A DNA stretch of 64,000 bases. Origin: Ignavibacteriota bacterium (GTDB lineage Bacteria > Bacteroidota > Ignavibacteria > Ignavibacteriales > Melioribacteraceae). The translations under genes were made by a program, and so were the position numbers. Shown here in pieces: positions 24,747-33,426 of this stretch; the stretch's first letter is position 1; each line of letters opens with the position of its first letter. Location: the NCBI GenBank assembly GCA_016713565.1, contig JADJOX010000007.1, positions 603,501 through 667,500 of the forward strand, read 5' to 3'. Under the pieces are notes generated by a model, which worked only from the letters and a program-made list of their open reading frames with translations, ran no database searches and was not told where the DNA came from.

Positions 24747-26384
24747 TTATTTTTTTCTTAAAATAAGCCTTGCAGTTATAGAATAAATGAGTGCAAAAAT
24801 TGATAATGCAATACTAATGAAAGGCATAATTAATGGATGCTGCGTAAAAAATGTTTTATCATTTCTTAATTCAACATCACCGACTAAAACTGTTTTAGTA
24901 AACATTTTTGTTTTAGAAAGAGTTTTACCTATTGGATTTATAATGCAACTAATTCCACCATTTGCTGCCCTAACTAGCGATCTTTTATTTTCAACCGCGC
25001 GTAAAACATGTATCTCTTTATGCTGATAAGGTCCGCTAGAATTTCCATACCAACTGTCATTTGTAACAACGCTTATAAATTCAGCGCCTTTATCTACAAA
25101 AGACGAAATAAAATCGGGATATATTGCTTCAATACAAATTACACCGCCAATATTAATTTTCTTATCATTTATTTTTGCCGCATATACTAACGTATCTGTT
25201 CCGGTATTCCAGCTTGATATTCCAACATTCCATTTTATCCAATTACCAAGAATCGGCAAGATTTCTATCAGCGGAACTTTTTCACCAAAAGGAACTAGTT
25301 TAATTTTTCCATATTGTTCAACTTTTTTATTCGGTGAAAAAAATAAAATAGAATTATAACTTGTATAAAAATATTTACTGTTCTTAATCGGTTTGGCATC
25401 TTTAGGAGCCTTAAGCGAATCATTATAAAAGTTTGCGTGCGGCATACCCGATATTATTGGAACATTAATGCTGTCAACAAAATTCTGTACGCGGAGTGCT
25501 TCTGCTTTATAGTTGTCCGTCATTAAATAAACGGGTAAAGCCGTTTCCGGCCAAAATATTATTTCCGCACCATTTTCAATTGCTTGTTTGGTTAGATCGA
25601 AATATAAATCAATTTGAGTATTTAAATTTCCAATTTCCCACTTTTTATTAGGATTCAGGTTTGGTTGAATTAGACCGACTTTTACGCGATTTGTACTTTC
25701 TTGATAATTATTAACTTTTAACATTCCATAGATAATTGGGATTAACAGAATCAATAAAAACAGAATCGCATATTTACAACTGCATTTTTTATTTTCGCTG
25801 TATTTAACAAAAAACTTATAAGCAAAAATATTTGTATAAATAATTATTACTGTGAGACCATATGACCCAACGATATCAGAAATTTGAATATATGAATTAA
25901 AATATGGAACGGCATTACTAATTGAAAGCCATGGAAATTTAAAATCAGTTATGGAATAAATATATTCATAAAAGAGCCAAAACCATGGCAGCAAAAAAAG
26001 TGCATAATTTTTATTTATGTATTTTCTTGATAAATAATAAAGCGTTGAAGGAATTAAAAAAGTTATTGGATTAAAAAACATGAGTATCGAACCGGAAAGC
26101 ATTAAAAATGGATCCGCGTCTTTTGTCCAGCTTCCAACCCAATAAATTGTTCCTAGATTAAAAAAGAAAATAGTAAAGTAAGTAAATCTGTTTACCTCGG
26201 CTAGAGTTTTTCTTTTCTCAATAACAAATAAATATGGAACAAAACCAATAAATATTAAAAAGGTTAATGGAACCGGAGGAAAAGATAACGCAAGTAATAT
26301 TCCCGATAATAAACCCAGCAACAGTTCTATTTTATTTTTCTTCCTTTGTTCTGGAGTTTTGTATGATCTAAAAAGTTTAAGCAT
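24747..26384 (-). CDS. lnt: Apolipoprotein N-acyltransferase
   Basis: Lnt adds the third acyl chain to lipoproteins in the inner membrane. The N-terminal half has six or seven membrane helices; the C-terminal half is a periplasmic nitrilase-like domain with the Glu-Lys-Cys triad in EIIFWPETALP, KLVPFGEKVPL and GGVICIEAIYPDF. A last helix anchors the C-terminus. Length (545) is normal. Its ATG overlaps the end of the DedA gene by 8 bases, placing it at the end of a tightly packed operon. The lipoprotein at 43279-45714 is a possible substrate. Confidence 0.93.
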   Translation of the reverse strand: MLKLFRSYKTPEQRKKNKIELLLGLLSGILLALSFPPVPLTFLIFIGFVPYLFVIEKRKTLAEVNRFTYFTIFFFNLGTIYWVGSWTKDADPFLMLSGSILMFFNPITFLIPSTLYYLSRKYINKNYALFLLPWFWLFYEYIYSITDFKFPWLSISNAVPYFNSYIQISDIVGSYGLTVIIIYTNIFAYKFFVKYSENKKCSCKYAILFLLILLIPIIYGMLKVNNYQESTNRVKVGLIQPNLNPNKKWEIGNLNTQIDLYFDLTKQAIENGAEIIFWPETALPVYLMTDNYKAEALRVQNFVDSINVPIISGMPHANFYNDSLKAPKDAKPIKNSKYFYTSYNSILFFSPNKKVEQYGKIKLVPFGEKVPLIEILPILGNWIKWNVGISSWNTGTDTLVYAAKINDKKINIGGVICIEAIYPDFISSFVDKGAEFISVVTNDSWYGNSSGPYQHKEIHVLRAVENKRSLVRAANGGISCIINPIGKTLSKTKMFTKTVLVGDVELRNDKTFFTQHPLIMPFISIALSIFALIYSITARLILRKK

Positions 26385-26988
26385 TTTTCTTTTTTCGTAA
26401 AAAATATCTTATAACAAAAAATAATATTACAACAACAGTTAATGCCATTCCAACATTTGAATAAGTAGTTAAATAATAATCAATTAACGGAATATTATTA
26501 CCTAATGTCATTCCTAAAGAAATTATAATTAAATTCCAGGCAAAAGCACTAATCAAAGCATATATAAAAGTTTTGAAAACATGAAGTTCGTGAACCCCGG
26601 AAAAAAAACTAATTACCGATCTAGTTCCGGGCATGAATCTATTTGCAAGAATTATTTTATAACCGTATTTAGTAAACCATTCGTCAGTTTTCTGAATTGC
26701 TTCCGGACTTATAAATTTCAATTTGCCCGACCTAATTACTTTTTCGCTTAAAAAATATCCAACATAATACATAAGAATAAAACCCAACGCGCTGCCAAAA
26801 CTGGTAATTATTAGCAGCGGAACAAAACCCAATGCTGTTGAAGCAATAAGCGAGGCGCCAACCACAACAACAACATCGCTTGGAGATGGCGGAAATACAT
26901 TTTCAATAAATGAAAAAAAGAATAAAATTATATAGAGCCAAGAAGCGTCTAATGTACTGAGATAAGCAATAATTTCTTCTAACATCAA
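26377..26988 (-). CDS. DedA/SNARE-associated (VTT-domain) membrane protein
   Basis: The 203-residue protein has the DedA plan: an N-terminal FIENVFPPSPSDVVVVVGAS re-entrant motif, then GFILMYYVGYFLSEK, KYGYKIILANRFMPGTRSVI and FSGVHELHVFKTFIY with conserved arginines. Members are membrane transporters or lipid flippases, and several move undecaprenyl phosphate; which activity this one has is unknown. It overlaps ispF by 4 bases and lnt by 8, so all three should be translated from one transcript. Confidence 0.88.
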   Translation of the reverse strand: MMLEEIIAYLSTLDASWLYIILFFFSFIENVFPPSPSDVVVVVGASLIASTALGFVPLLIITSFGSALGFILMYYVGYFLSEKVIRSGKLKFISPEAIQKTDEWFTKYGYKIILANRFMPGTRSVISFFSGVHELHVFKTFIYALISAFAWNLIIISLGMTLGNNIPLIDYYLTTYSNVGMALTVVVILFFVIRYFLRKKKNA

Positions 26989-27476
26989 TCACCTAAATTG
27001 TTGTAGATCAAAACAGTTGAATAAGCTTGCGCGCCTTTTTCCTGACCAACAAATCCTAATTTTTCCGAGGTTGTTGCTTTTACTGATATTTGATCAATAT
27101 TTACATTCAAAATTTCCGCGATTCTTTTCCTTATCGTCAAAATATGATCTTTCAATTTCGGTTTTTCCATAACAACTGTTGAATCTATATTGGAAATTTT
27201 ATAACCTTTTTCTTCTAATAGTTGGTTTACATTTCTTAACAATATTTTACTGTCAATATTTTTGTAAGCGGGATCAGTATCCGGAAAATGCATGCCGATA
27301 TCGCCCAAAGCCAATGCGCCTAGTAAAGCATCGCAAACTGCATGCAGCAATACATCCGCGTCTGAATGACCGAGTAATCCTTTTTCAGACGGAATTTGAA
27401 CTCCGCCCAAAAATAATTTTCTATTTTCAGAAAACGCGTGAACATCATATCCAAAGCCTGTTCTGAATTTCATCAT
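26985..27476 (-). CDS. ispF: 2-C-methyl-D-erythritol 2,4-cyclodiphosphate synthase
   Basis: IspF forms the cyclic diphosphate in the MEP isoprenoid pathway. The 163-residue protein has the metal ligands in GYDVHAF and LGHSDADVLLHAVCDALLGA, then GDIGMHFPDTDPAYKNIDS and the C-terminal SVKATTSEKLGFVGQEKGAQ. Two adjacent ATG codons can start it (27476 or 27473). The first overlaps the acyP stop codon as TAATG. Other MEP genes are not in this window. Confidence 0.95.
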   Translation of the reverse strand: MMKFRTGFGYDVHAFSENRKLFLGGVQIPSEKGLLGHSDADVLLHAVCDALLGALALGDIGMHFPDTDPAYKNIDSKILLRNVNQLLEEKGYKISNIDSTVVMEKPKLKDHILTIRKRIAEILNVNIDQISVKATTSEKLGFVGQEKGAQAYSTVLIYNNLGD

Positions 27477-27760
27477 TATCTCCTAATTTCAAAAGTGGAA
27501 AATTCACCGGTAAAACTTTGCCAAGAAATTTTAATATCTCTAACATCAGCGTGCATTGGTCCGACTTTTAATTTATTATATAGCGCTTCAATTTGATATT
27601 TCTCACCTTCCGCAACAGTTAAGACCGATCCATCATATTGATTTTTCGTATAGCCGACCAAATCTAAATCCAAGGCATTTCTTAAAACAAAGTATCTGAA
27701 ACCAACACCTTGTACTAATCCGGTTACTATTATTTGAGCGCTAAACTTTTGATTTGCCAT
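27476..27760 (-). CDS. acyP: Acylphosphatase
   Basis: This small enzyme hydrolyses acyl phosphates. The 94-residue sequence has the phosphate loop with catalytic arginine, GLVQGVGFRYFVLRNA, and the catalytic asparagine motif GYTKNQYDGSVLTVAEG. It overlaps the transporter gene by 20 bases at its 5' side and shares one base with ispF at its stop codon, in a compact operon. Confidence 0.92.
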   Translation of the reverse strand: MANQKFSAQIIVTGLVQGVGFRYFVLRNALDLDLVGYTKNQYDGSVLTVAEGEKYQIEALYNKLKVGPMHADVRDIKISWQSFTGEFSTFEIRR

Positions 27761-28667
27761 TTTTCATAATTAAATTTTCATACAATTCAGAAACAAACAA
27801 ACCCAGCATAATCAAAGCGGCTCCCAAATATCCAAAATTAGTTATTTTTTCTTCTAATATAAAGAAAGCAAAAATTGCGGAAAAGATCGGTTCAAATGAA
27901 AAAATAATTCCAGCCTTTGCCGGTGTAACGTCTTTTTGATATTTTGTTTGAAGCGCCGTAGTTATCAATGTAGCAAAAATGGAAGTATATAATATTCCTC
28001 CAAGTAAATTTTTTGTAATATTAATTTTTAACGGCTCTAAATTTAATCCCGAAAATATAATCGAAAACGCTAAACCTAAAACAGCGGTGGTAATAATTTG
28101 AAGAAATAACAAAATCCAGAATTCATGTTTAACAGTTTCAATATCCAAATAAATTATATAAATGGCAAAAAAGAACGCGCAAATCAAAGTCAATCCATCA
28201 CCTAAATTAAAATTTGTGGCGACATCATTGAACAAATTAAATATTGAATTTCCCCCGCTTGATAAAAACGCTATTCCTATCATAACCAATATTGAGCCAA
28301 TAATTACCCCGTTCGTTGGCCTTTTCTTTTCGATTATTGTTTGAAGAATTGGAATCATAATTACCGTTGTGCCGGTAAAAAATCCGGATTTAGTTGCGGA
28401 AGTATATTTCAATCCAACCGTTTGAACGGCAAAACCTATAAACAACAAAATTCCAAGTAAAGTACCGGCTTTAAAATTAAGCTTTGTAATTTTTTTATTA
28501 ATTACAAATGGAAGCAAAATAACTCCGGCAATAAAAAAACGAATTGAAATAAAAACCATAGAAGAGATATCTTTTAAGGATTCTTTAACAATTACAAATG
28601 TCGCGCCCCAAAGAAGTGTTATAAGCAGTAAAATCAATTCTGATTTATATTTTTGTTTGGAGTTCAT
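27741..28667 (-). CDS. EamA/DMT-family transporter
   Basis: The 308-residue protein has ten hydrophobic helices in two repeated EamA halves; the first opens LLLITLLWGATFVIVKESLK and the second has SIFATLITTALQTKYQKDVT and FSFEPIFSAIFAFFILEEKI. Such permeases usually export amino acids or small metabolites across the inner membrane, but the substrate is not predictable. The gene begins a packed group ending with lnt. Confidence 0.88.
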   Translation of the reverse strand: MNSKQKYKSELILLLITLLWGATFVIVKESLKDISSMVFISIRFFIAGVILLPFVINKKITKLNFKAGTLLGILLFIGFAVQTVGLKYTSATKSGFFTGTTVIMIPILQTIIEKKRPTNGVIIGSILVMIGIAFLSSGGNSIFNLFNDVATNFNLGDGLTLICAFFFAIYIIYLDIETVKHEFWILLFLQIITTAVLGLAFSIIFSGLNLEPLKINITKNLLGGILYTSIFATLITTALQTKYQKDVTPAKAGIIFSFEPIFSAIFAFFILEEKITNFGYLGAALIMLGLFVSELYENLIMKNGKSKV

Positions 28668-28751
28668 AAATTAAAATAATTGGGGTGTCAATTTATGCTA
28701 AATATGATTTATTTGTACCTATTAAGAGTTTTATGATTTTTCAAAATATAT

Positions 28752-29651
28752 TTAATTTGTATATCCAAAATTCTTCAGCATATTTTCATCCTTACGCCAA
28801 TTTGCTTTTACTTTTACGTTTAATTCTAAAAATATTTCTCTCATTAAAAATTCTTCTATGGATTTTCTTGAAAGTGCGCCTAATCTTTTAATTGACGCGC
28901 CTTTTTTTCCCAATATTATTGGTTTTTGCGATTCTCTTTCTACAATAATTGAAGCGGAAATAAAGTCTTTTCTGTTTTCCCTTTCCAAGAATTGATCAAT
29001 AACAACTTCAACAGAGTAAGGAATTTCATCTTGAAAAAGCTCGAAAACTTTTTCCCTAATTTTTTCTGTAACAAAAAATCTTTCATGTTCGTCAGTCAAT
29101 TGATCTTCAGGATAAAACTTAGGATGTTCCGGTAAAATTTCTATAATTTTTTTTATTAAAAGATCTACATTATAATTTTCTATTGCAGAAATAGGGATTA
29201 CGCAATCAAATATATTTTCTTTTTCAAAAATCGCAATTGAACTTTTTATCTTCTCTTCGTTTGATAAATCAATTTTATTCAACACAAGAATTTTATTCTG
29301 CTTTTTATTAGAGATAAATTTCTTAATATTTTCTTTTTCAAATGATTTTAACTCACTATCAATATTTTGGGAGTCTATCATAAAAACAATTACATCAGCT
29401 TCTTTAACCGAAATATCAATGTAATCAAGAAGTTTTTCTTGAAGCAAATATTTTGGTTCTAGAATTCCGGGTGTATCAAGAAACACTATTTGAAAATCTT
29501 TTTCGTCTAAAATCCCCAATATTCTTTTACGCGTTGTTTGAGGTTTATTCGTAATAATTGAAAGATCCTCGCCAATCAGTTTATTCATTAAGGTTGATTT
29601 ACCAACATTCGGTTTACCGACTATTGTTACAAACCCGGATTTAGTTTTCAT
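28752..29651 (-). CDS. era: GTPase Era
   Basis: Era is a membrane-associated GTPase that helps mature the 3' end of 16S rRNA and assemble the 30S subunit. The G domain has GKPNVGKST (G1), an effector segment NKPQTTRKR, LDTPG (G3) and VLNKIDLS (G4). The C-terminal KH domain contains QKPIILGKKGASIKRLGALS and ends VKANWRKDENMLKNFG. Length (299) is normal. It lies upstream of the transporter-lnt group with an 84-base gap. Confidence 0.96.
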   Translation of the reverse strand: MKTKSGFVTIVGKPNVGKSTLMNKLIGEDLSIITNKPQTTRKRILGILDEKDFQIVFLDTPGILEPKYLLQEKLLDYIDISVKEADVIVFMIDSQNIDSELKSFEKENIKKFISNKKQNKILVLNKIDLSNEEKIKSSIAIFEKENIFDCVIPISAIENYNVDLLIKKIIEILPEHPKFYPEDQLTDEHERFFVTEKIREKVFELFQDEIPYSVEVVIDQFLERENRKDFISASIIVERESQKPIILGKKGASIKRLGALSRKSIEEFLMREIFLELNVKVKANWRKDENMLKNFGYTN

Positions 29652-29794
29652 AATTGATTTTTAAATTTGATTTGTAAAGATAAGCAAAATTGTTTTGGAA
29701 ATATTCCAAATAAGGCGGGAAGTTTTCTAATTATTTGTTTACTCAGCTAAACAATAAATCCATAATATTTTTAAATAATAAAATTGCACATTCT

Positions 29795-30313
29795 TTATAG
29801 CTGATTTATTCTGTTTCGGAAATCTTTAAATGAATTAAAAGTAAAATAAAATCCTAATAAAATTATGAAACCAATTGCAGCTGAAACCGTTTTAAAAATA
29901 TTGGTACTTAAAACTTGTTTCAATTTTATAAAAAACGGTTTTATCAAATTCTGAGATTCCTCCAAACCCGAAATTGAGTTTTGTACAACCGGTAAGTTTA
30001 AGGCATAAAAAAAGAATAAAAATAGAATTACAAAGAGCATAACGGTTAAAACAGAAATAATTCCCCTAAAGAAATAACTTTTTTTATACTTAACGGAAAT
30101 TGAACTCAAAATCCTACTCATTAACTTTTCAGCAAAATTATCGGATACATAATGAACAGGAAGATCAATTAAATTTTCATGTACGTATTTATGCGTTGCA
30201 AAATTTAATTTAAAATCGGCATCTTCTTTTATGAGATCATTAATATTGTTTACTTCCGCTAAATTCAATTCATTATCTAAAAATTTATTAATTAGCTCAT
30301 CATACTTTTTCAT
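29795..30313 (-). CDS. Probable anti-sigma factor with two membrane helices
   Basis: The gene overlaps the upstream ECF sigma gene by 4 bases (ATGA), the usual position for an anti-sigma. The N-terminal 55 residues are acidic and helical (INKFLDNELNLAEVNNINDL), similar in style to anti-sigma domains that clasp the sigma factor, but the zinc-binding His/Cys set is not present. Two hydrophobic segments follow, about residues 83-105 and 140-160, so the protein sits in the inner membrane. Function is inferred mainly from context. Confidence 0.7.
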   Translation of the reverse strand: MKKYDELINKFLDNELNLAEVNNINDLIKEDADFKLNFATHKYVHENLIDLPVHYVSDNFAEKLMSRILSSISVKYKKSYFFRGIISVLTVMLFVILFLFFFYALNLPVVQNSISGLEESQNLIKPFFIKLKQVLSTNIFKTVSAAIGFIILLGFYFTFNSFKDFRNRINQL

Positions 30314-30876
30314 AATATTTCCTCTTTATAATTGTGCAGCAAAAGTAAATCTTTAAGTAAATTTCTTGATCTGTGCAAAAGTACTTTTGTATTAACCAGA
30401 CTTAAATCCATTACTTCGCTAATTTCATTTATGGAAAAATTATCCATATAATATAAAATTAGAACCAGCGAATTTCTAATTGGCAATTTGTCAACCATTT
30501 TTAACAAATATTGTTTCTTATTTTCTGATAAAGCATAAACTTCCGAATCTTCATCTTTAAGGTATTCCATATCATCAATTGAATTCATCTGCATTTCAAT
30601 TTTTCTCTTTTGAGCCGATAAAATTGTCAATCCGGTATTATAGGTAATTTTATAAAACCATGTGGAAAACTGTGCTTCACTTCTAAAATTATTTAATGAA
30701 TTGAATGCTTTAATAAAAGCATCCTGCAAAGCTTCTTCAGCGTCCATTTTATTCTTCAGCATATTTACCAATAACGAAAATGCCTTATGTTTATACCGGT
30801 CAATTATAAGCGTATAATCATTTACATTTCCTTTTAAAACAGAATCTATTATTTCTTTGTCAGTTAGCTTTTTCAT
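30310..30876 (-). CDS. ECF-type RNA polymerase sigma factor
   Basis: The 188-residue protein has sigma region 2 (NKMDAEEALQDAFIKAFNSL and RSEAQFSTWFYKITYN) and a region 4 helix-turn-helix (NFSINEISEVMDLSLVNTKV). It should direct RNA polymerase to a small regulon and be held by the membrane protein encoded downstream. A nested inverted repeat lies between its start and the divergent gene at 31011, a good candidate for shared or self regulation. Confidence 0.9.
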   Translation of the reverse strand: MKKLTDKEIIDSVLKGNVNDYTLIIDRYKHKAFSLLVNMLKNKMDAEEALQDAFIKAFNSLNNFRSEAQFSTWFYKITYNTGLTILSAQKRKIEMQMNSIDDMEYLKDEDSEVYALSENKKQYLLKMVDKLPIRNSLVLILYYMDNFSINEISEVMDLSLVNTKVLLHRSRNLLKDLLLLHNYKEEIL

Positions 30877-30904
30877 CTTATTCTTTTAGACTGAAAATTA
30901 TTTT

Positions 30905-30944
30905 AAAGGTTACATAAGATTATTACAAAAAGTTTGTAACCTTT
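30905..30944. promoter_or_regulatory. Nested inverted repeats in the divergent promoter of the ECF sigma gene
   Basis: AAAGGTTAC (30905-30913) and GTAACCTTT (30936-30944) are perfect 9-base arms. Inside, TTACAAA-AAG-TTTGTAA (30923-30939) is a perfect 7-3-7 palindrome that shares bases with the right arm. The element lies 29 bases from the sigma ATG and 66 bases from the divergent gene. It may be an operator controlling both, or a switchable hairpin; the T run to its right would also allow termination of plus-strand RNA. Confidence 0.5.
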
Positions 30945-31010
30945 TTATACACCATTTTAGTCAAAATAAATGAAAGTAAAATTTTATTCGTAAATTTAGG
31001 AGAAAAATAT

Positions 31011-31394
31011 ATGTCAGAGCAAGCAATGTACGCTGAAGCAATAATGGGACCATTAACCGGAATTTTAGTAACTTTAATTATTGGGTTAGTTATTGCAACT
31101 TATTTCTATTTTCGATCAAGAGAACGACAAATGATGATTGAAAAGGGATTAGCACCGGAACAAATTGCGGAATTATTCAGATCAAAAAAGAATCCTTATC
31201 TTTGGTTAAAATTGGGCGTTATTACTGTTGGCGCTGGTTTGGGGGTAGGATTTGGAGTAATGTTCGATGATGCCCATATGAATGAAGGTTTAATTCCGCT
31301 TTCAATAATAACTTTAACCGGATTGGGATTTATTGCGGCATTCTTTGTTTCCAGGAAATTTGAAAAAGAAGACGAAAAAAATGTAAATAGTTAA
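31011..31394 (+). CDS. Small membrane protein of the DUF6249 type
   Basis: The 127-residue product has an N-terminal helix (MGPLTGILVTLIIGLVIATY), then a conserved RSRERQMMIEKGLAPEQIAE segment and two more helices near residues 65-85 and 95-112. This arrangement is found in many Bacteroidota-type genomes, often beside ECF sigma factors, as here, where it is divergent from one. It is probably an inner-membrane protein; the role is unknown. Its start has AGGAG seven bases upstream. A terminator follows. Confidence 0.75.
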   Translation: MSEQAMYAEAIMGPLTGILVTLIIGLVIATYFYFRSRERQMMIEKGLAPEQIAELFRSKKNPYLWLKLGVITVGAGLGVGFGVMFDDAHMNEGLIPLSIITLTGLGFIAAFFVSRKFEKEDEKNVNS

Positions 31395-31436
31395 TCTATT
31401 TCTTTTGTAATAATTTAGGAAAGATATAATTTTAAG

Positions 31437-31468
31437 ATACGATCTTTATGGAGATCGTATTTTTTTTA
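31437..31468 (+). terminator. Intrinsic terminator
   Basis: ATACGATCT and AGATCGTAT form a perfect 9-base stem with a 6-base loop, followed by a run of eight or more T. It ends the transcript of the small membrane protein and lies just before the CPBP protease gene. Confidence 0.85.
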
Positions 31469-31487
31469 AAATTAAATCTGAACTAAA

Positions 31488-32378
31488 ATGAACACACATA
31501 ATTTAGCCGGTAAAATAATTCATTTTCCCCTTACAAAAATTATTATTGGATTGCTGATCGTTGGAACTGCAATTACAATTGGCCAAATTGGTTCTTCAGC
31601 TTTACTTAAATATTTAGGATTACCAATCGAAATAGATAATTTAATAACTGGAATTATTTCAGCTTCATTATGCTTAATAAGTTATATATTTCTTTTCAAA
31701 TTTTATGAGAAAAGAAAAATTTCGGAATTAAGTCTTAATAATTTCGGTAAAAATTCGGGTCTTGGTCTTGCGATTGGATTTATTTTACAATCGTTAGTCA
31801 TATTAGTAATTTTTCTTTCCGGCGGTTATTCTGTTACAAAGGTAAATTCAATTATTTCGTTACTGCCCGCATTTACAATTTCTTTAACATCTGGTATAAC
31901 TGAAGAAATATTGGTTAGAGGAATTATTTTTAGATTAACAGAAGAAAAGTTAGGAACAGTTATAGCCTTAATTATTTCCGCATTATTTTTTGGATTTGCT
32001 CATATTGCAAATGACGGAGCAACAATTTATTCTTCAATTGCGATAGCTGTTGAAGCAGGTATTTTACTTGCCGCAGTTTACGTTTATACGAGAAATTTAT
32101 GGATCTCAATATTCCTGCATTTTGCATGGAATTTTACCGAAGGCGGAGTCTATGGCGCAATTGTTTCGGGATTTAATTTAAAAGATAGTTTGCTCACTGC
32201 AAATTTTTCAGGACCGGAATTTTTAACCGGTGGAAATTTTGGACCTGAAAATTCAGTTCAAGCCTTTATTTTGTGTACAATTGCCGGAGTTTATTTTTTG
32301 GTAAAAGCAAAACAAAAGGGAAATTTTATAGAACCGTTTTGGAAAAATAAAGAAGAAGAAAAACCCAACTTTAATTAA
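31488..32378 (+). CDS. CPBP-family intramembrane glutamic protease (CAAX/Abi type)
   Basis: The 296-residue membrane protein has about eight helices and the three family motifs: TEEILVRGIIFRL with the catalytic EExxxR, FFGFAHIAND, and FLHFAWNFTEGGVYG. Bacterial members cut peptides within the membrane and are known from bacteriocin immunity and processing, though most have no assigned substrate. No bacteriocin gene is visible nearby. It begins 20 bases after a terminator, so its promoter must be short or overlap it. Confidence 0.88.
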   Translation: MNTHNLAGKIIHFPLTKIIIGLLIVGTAITIGQIGSSALLKYLGLPIEIDNLITGIISASLCLISYIFLFKFYEKRKISELSLNNFGKNSGLGLAIGFILQSLVILVIFLSGGYSVTKVNSIISLLPAFTISLTSGITEEILVRGIIFRLTEEKLGTVIALIISALFFGFAHIANDGATIYSSIAIAVEAGILLAAVYVYTRNLWISIFLHFAWNFTEGGVYGAIVSGFNLKDSLLTANFSGPEFLTGGNFGPENSVQAFILCTIAGVYFLVKAKQKGNFIEPFWKNKEEEKPNFN

Positions 32379-32387
32379 GCTGGGTTT
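32361..32387 (+). terminator. Terminator hairpin overlapping the stop codon of the CPBP gene
   Basis: AAACCCAACTT and AAGCTGGGTTT pair over ten of eleven positions around the loop that contains the TAA stop codon. The sequence after it (CATATTTTTG) has a modest T tract. It separates this gene from convergent trxB. Confidence 0.6.
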
Positions 32388-32404
32388 CATATTTTTGTAA
32401 ATTT

Positions 32405-33358
32405 TTAATGTAATTCTTGAGCTTCAAGCCATCTTTGTGCATCCAACGCGGCCATACATCCGGTTCCTGCTGCAGTAATTGCCTGTCTGTAAGTTTTATC
32501 CGCTACATCTCCAGCTGCAAAAACACCTTCAACATTTGTATTTGTGGATCCTAATTTTACTTTTAGATATCCGGTTTCATCCATATCTAATTTTCCGTTA
32601 AAGATCTTTGTGTTCGGCTGATGACCAATTGCTACAAAAATACCATCTACTTTTACTTCTTCGGTTGAGCCATCAGATGTGTTTTCTAAAATTGCACCGG
32701 TTACTTTTTTATGTCCCATTCCATTTACTTCGCCAAGAACTTCTTTTATTGTTTTGTTTAACTCAAATTTTATTTTAGGATTTCTCTTGGCTCTGTCTAT
32801 CATTATCTGTGAAGCTCTGAACTCATTTCTTCTATGAACAATTATTACTTCTGACGCAAAATTTGTCAAATAATTAGCTTCTTCCATTGCCGTATCGCCG
32901 CCGCCAACTACAATTACTTTCAAACCTCTATAAAAGAATCCATCACAAGTTGCGCAAGCAGAAACGCCATATCCCATATAATTTTTTTCGCTTTCGGTTC
33001 CTAATAATTTTGCACTGGCGCCTGTTGAAATAATTACGGCATCAGCGGTAACTTCTTTATCTTCAACTTTTAGTTTAAAAGGTCTTTGGGAAAAATCGAC
33101 TTCCGAAACTTCTTTAAATTCACAAATTGCACCGAATTTGCAAGCCTGTTTTCTCATTACATCCATTAATTCAGGTCCTTGAATTCCATTTTCAAAACCC
33201 GGATAATTTTCAACTTCAGTTGTAATTGTCAATTGTCCACCTGGCTGCATTCCTTCGTATATTACAGGATTCATATTTGCTCTTGCCGCGTAAATAGCAG
33301 CTGTTAAACCGGCAGGACCAGAGCCAATAATTACAATTTTATGATGATTTTCTGACAT
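32405..33358 (-). CDS. trxB: Thioredoxin-disulfide reductase
   Basis: TrxB transfers electrons from NADPH through FAD to thioredoxin. The 317-residue protein has the N-terminal FAD loop IIGSGPAGLTAAIYAARANM, the redox pair in SACATCDGFFYRG, the NADPH-binding VVGGGDTAMEEANYL and the closing GVFAAGDVADKTYRQAITAA. All catalytic residues are present. It is preceded by queG on the same strand with a 68-base gap. Confidence 0.95.
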   Translation of the reverse strand: MSENHHKIVIIGSGPAGLTAAIYAARANMNPVIYEGMQPGGQLTITTEVENYPGFENGIQGPELMDVMRKQACKFGAICEFKEVSEVDFSQRPFKLKVEDKEVTADAVIISTGASAKLLGTESEKNYMGYGVSACATCDGFFYRGLKVIVVGGGDTAMEEANYLTNFASEVIIVHRRNEFRASQIMIDRAKRNPKIKFELNKTIKEVLGEVNGMGHKKVTGAILENTSDGSTEEVKVDGIFVAIGHQPNTKIFNGKLDMDETGYLKVKLGSTNTNVEGVFAAGDVADKTYRQAITAAGTGCMAALDAQRWLEAQELH

Positions 33359-33426
33359 TTTTAACTCCGTATTACTTTCTTATTTTTATTAAAAATTAGA
33401 TTCAATAATTTCTGTTTAGTTTCAGT

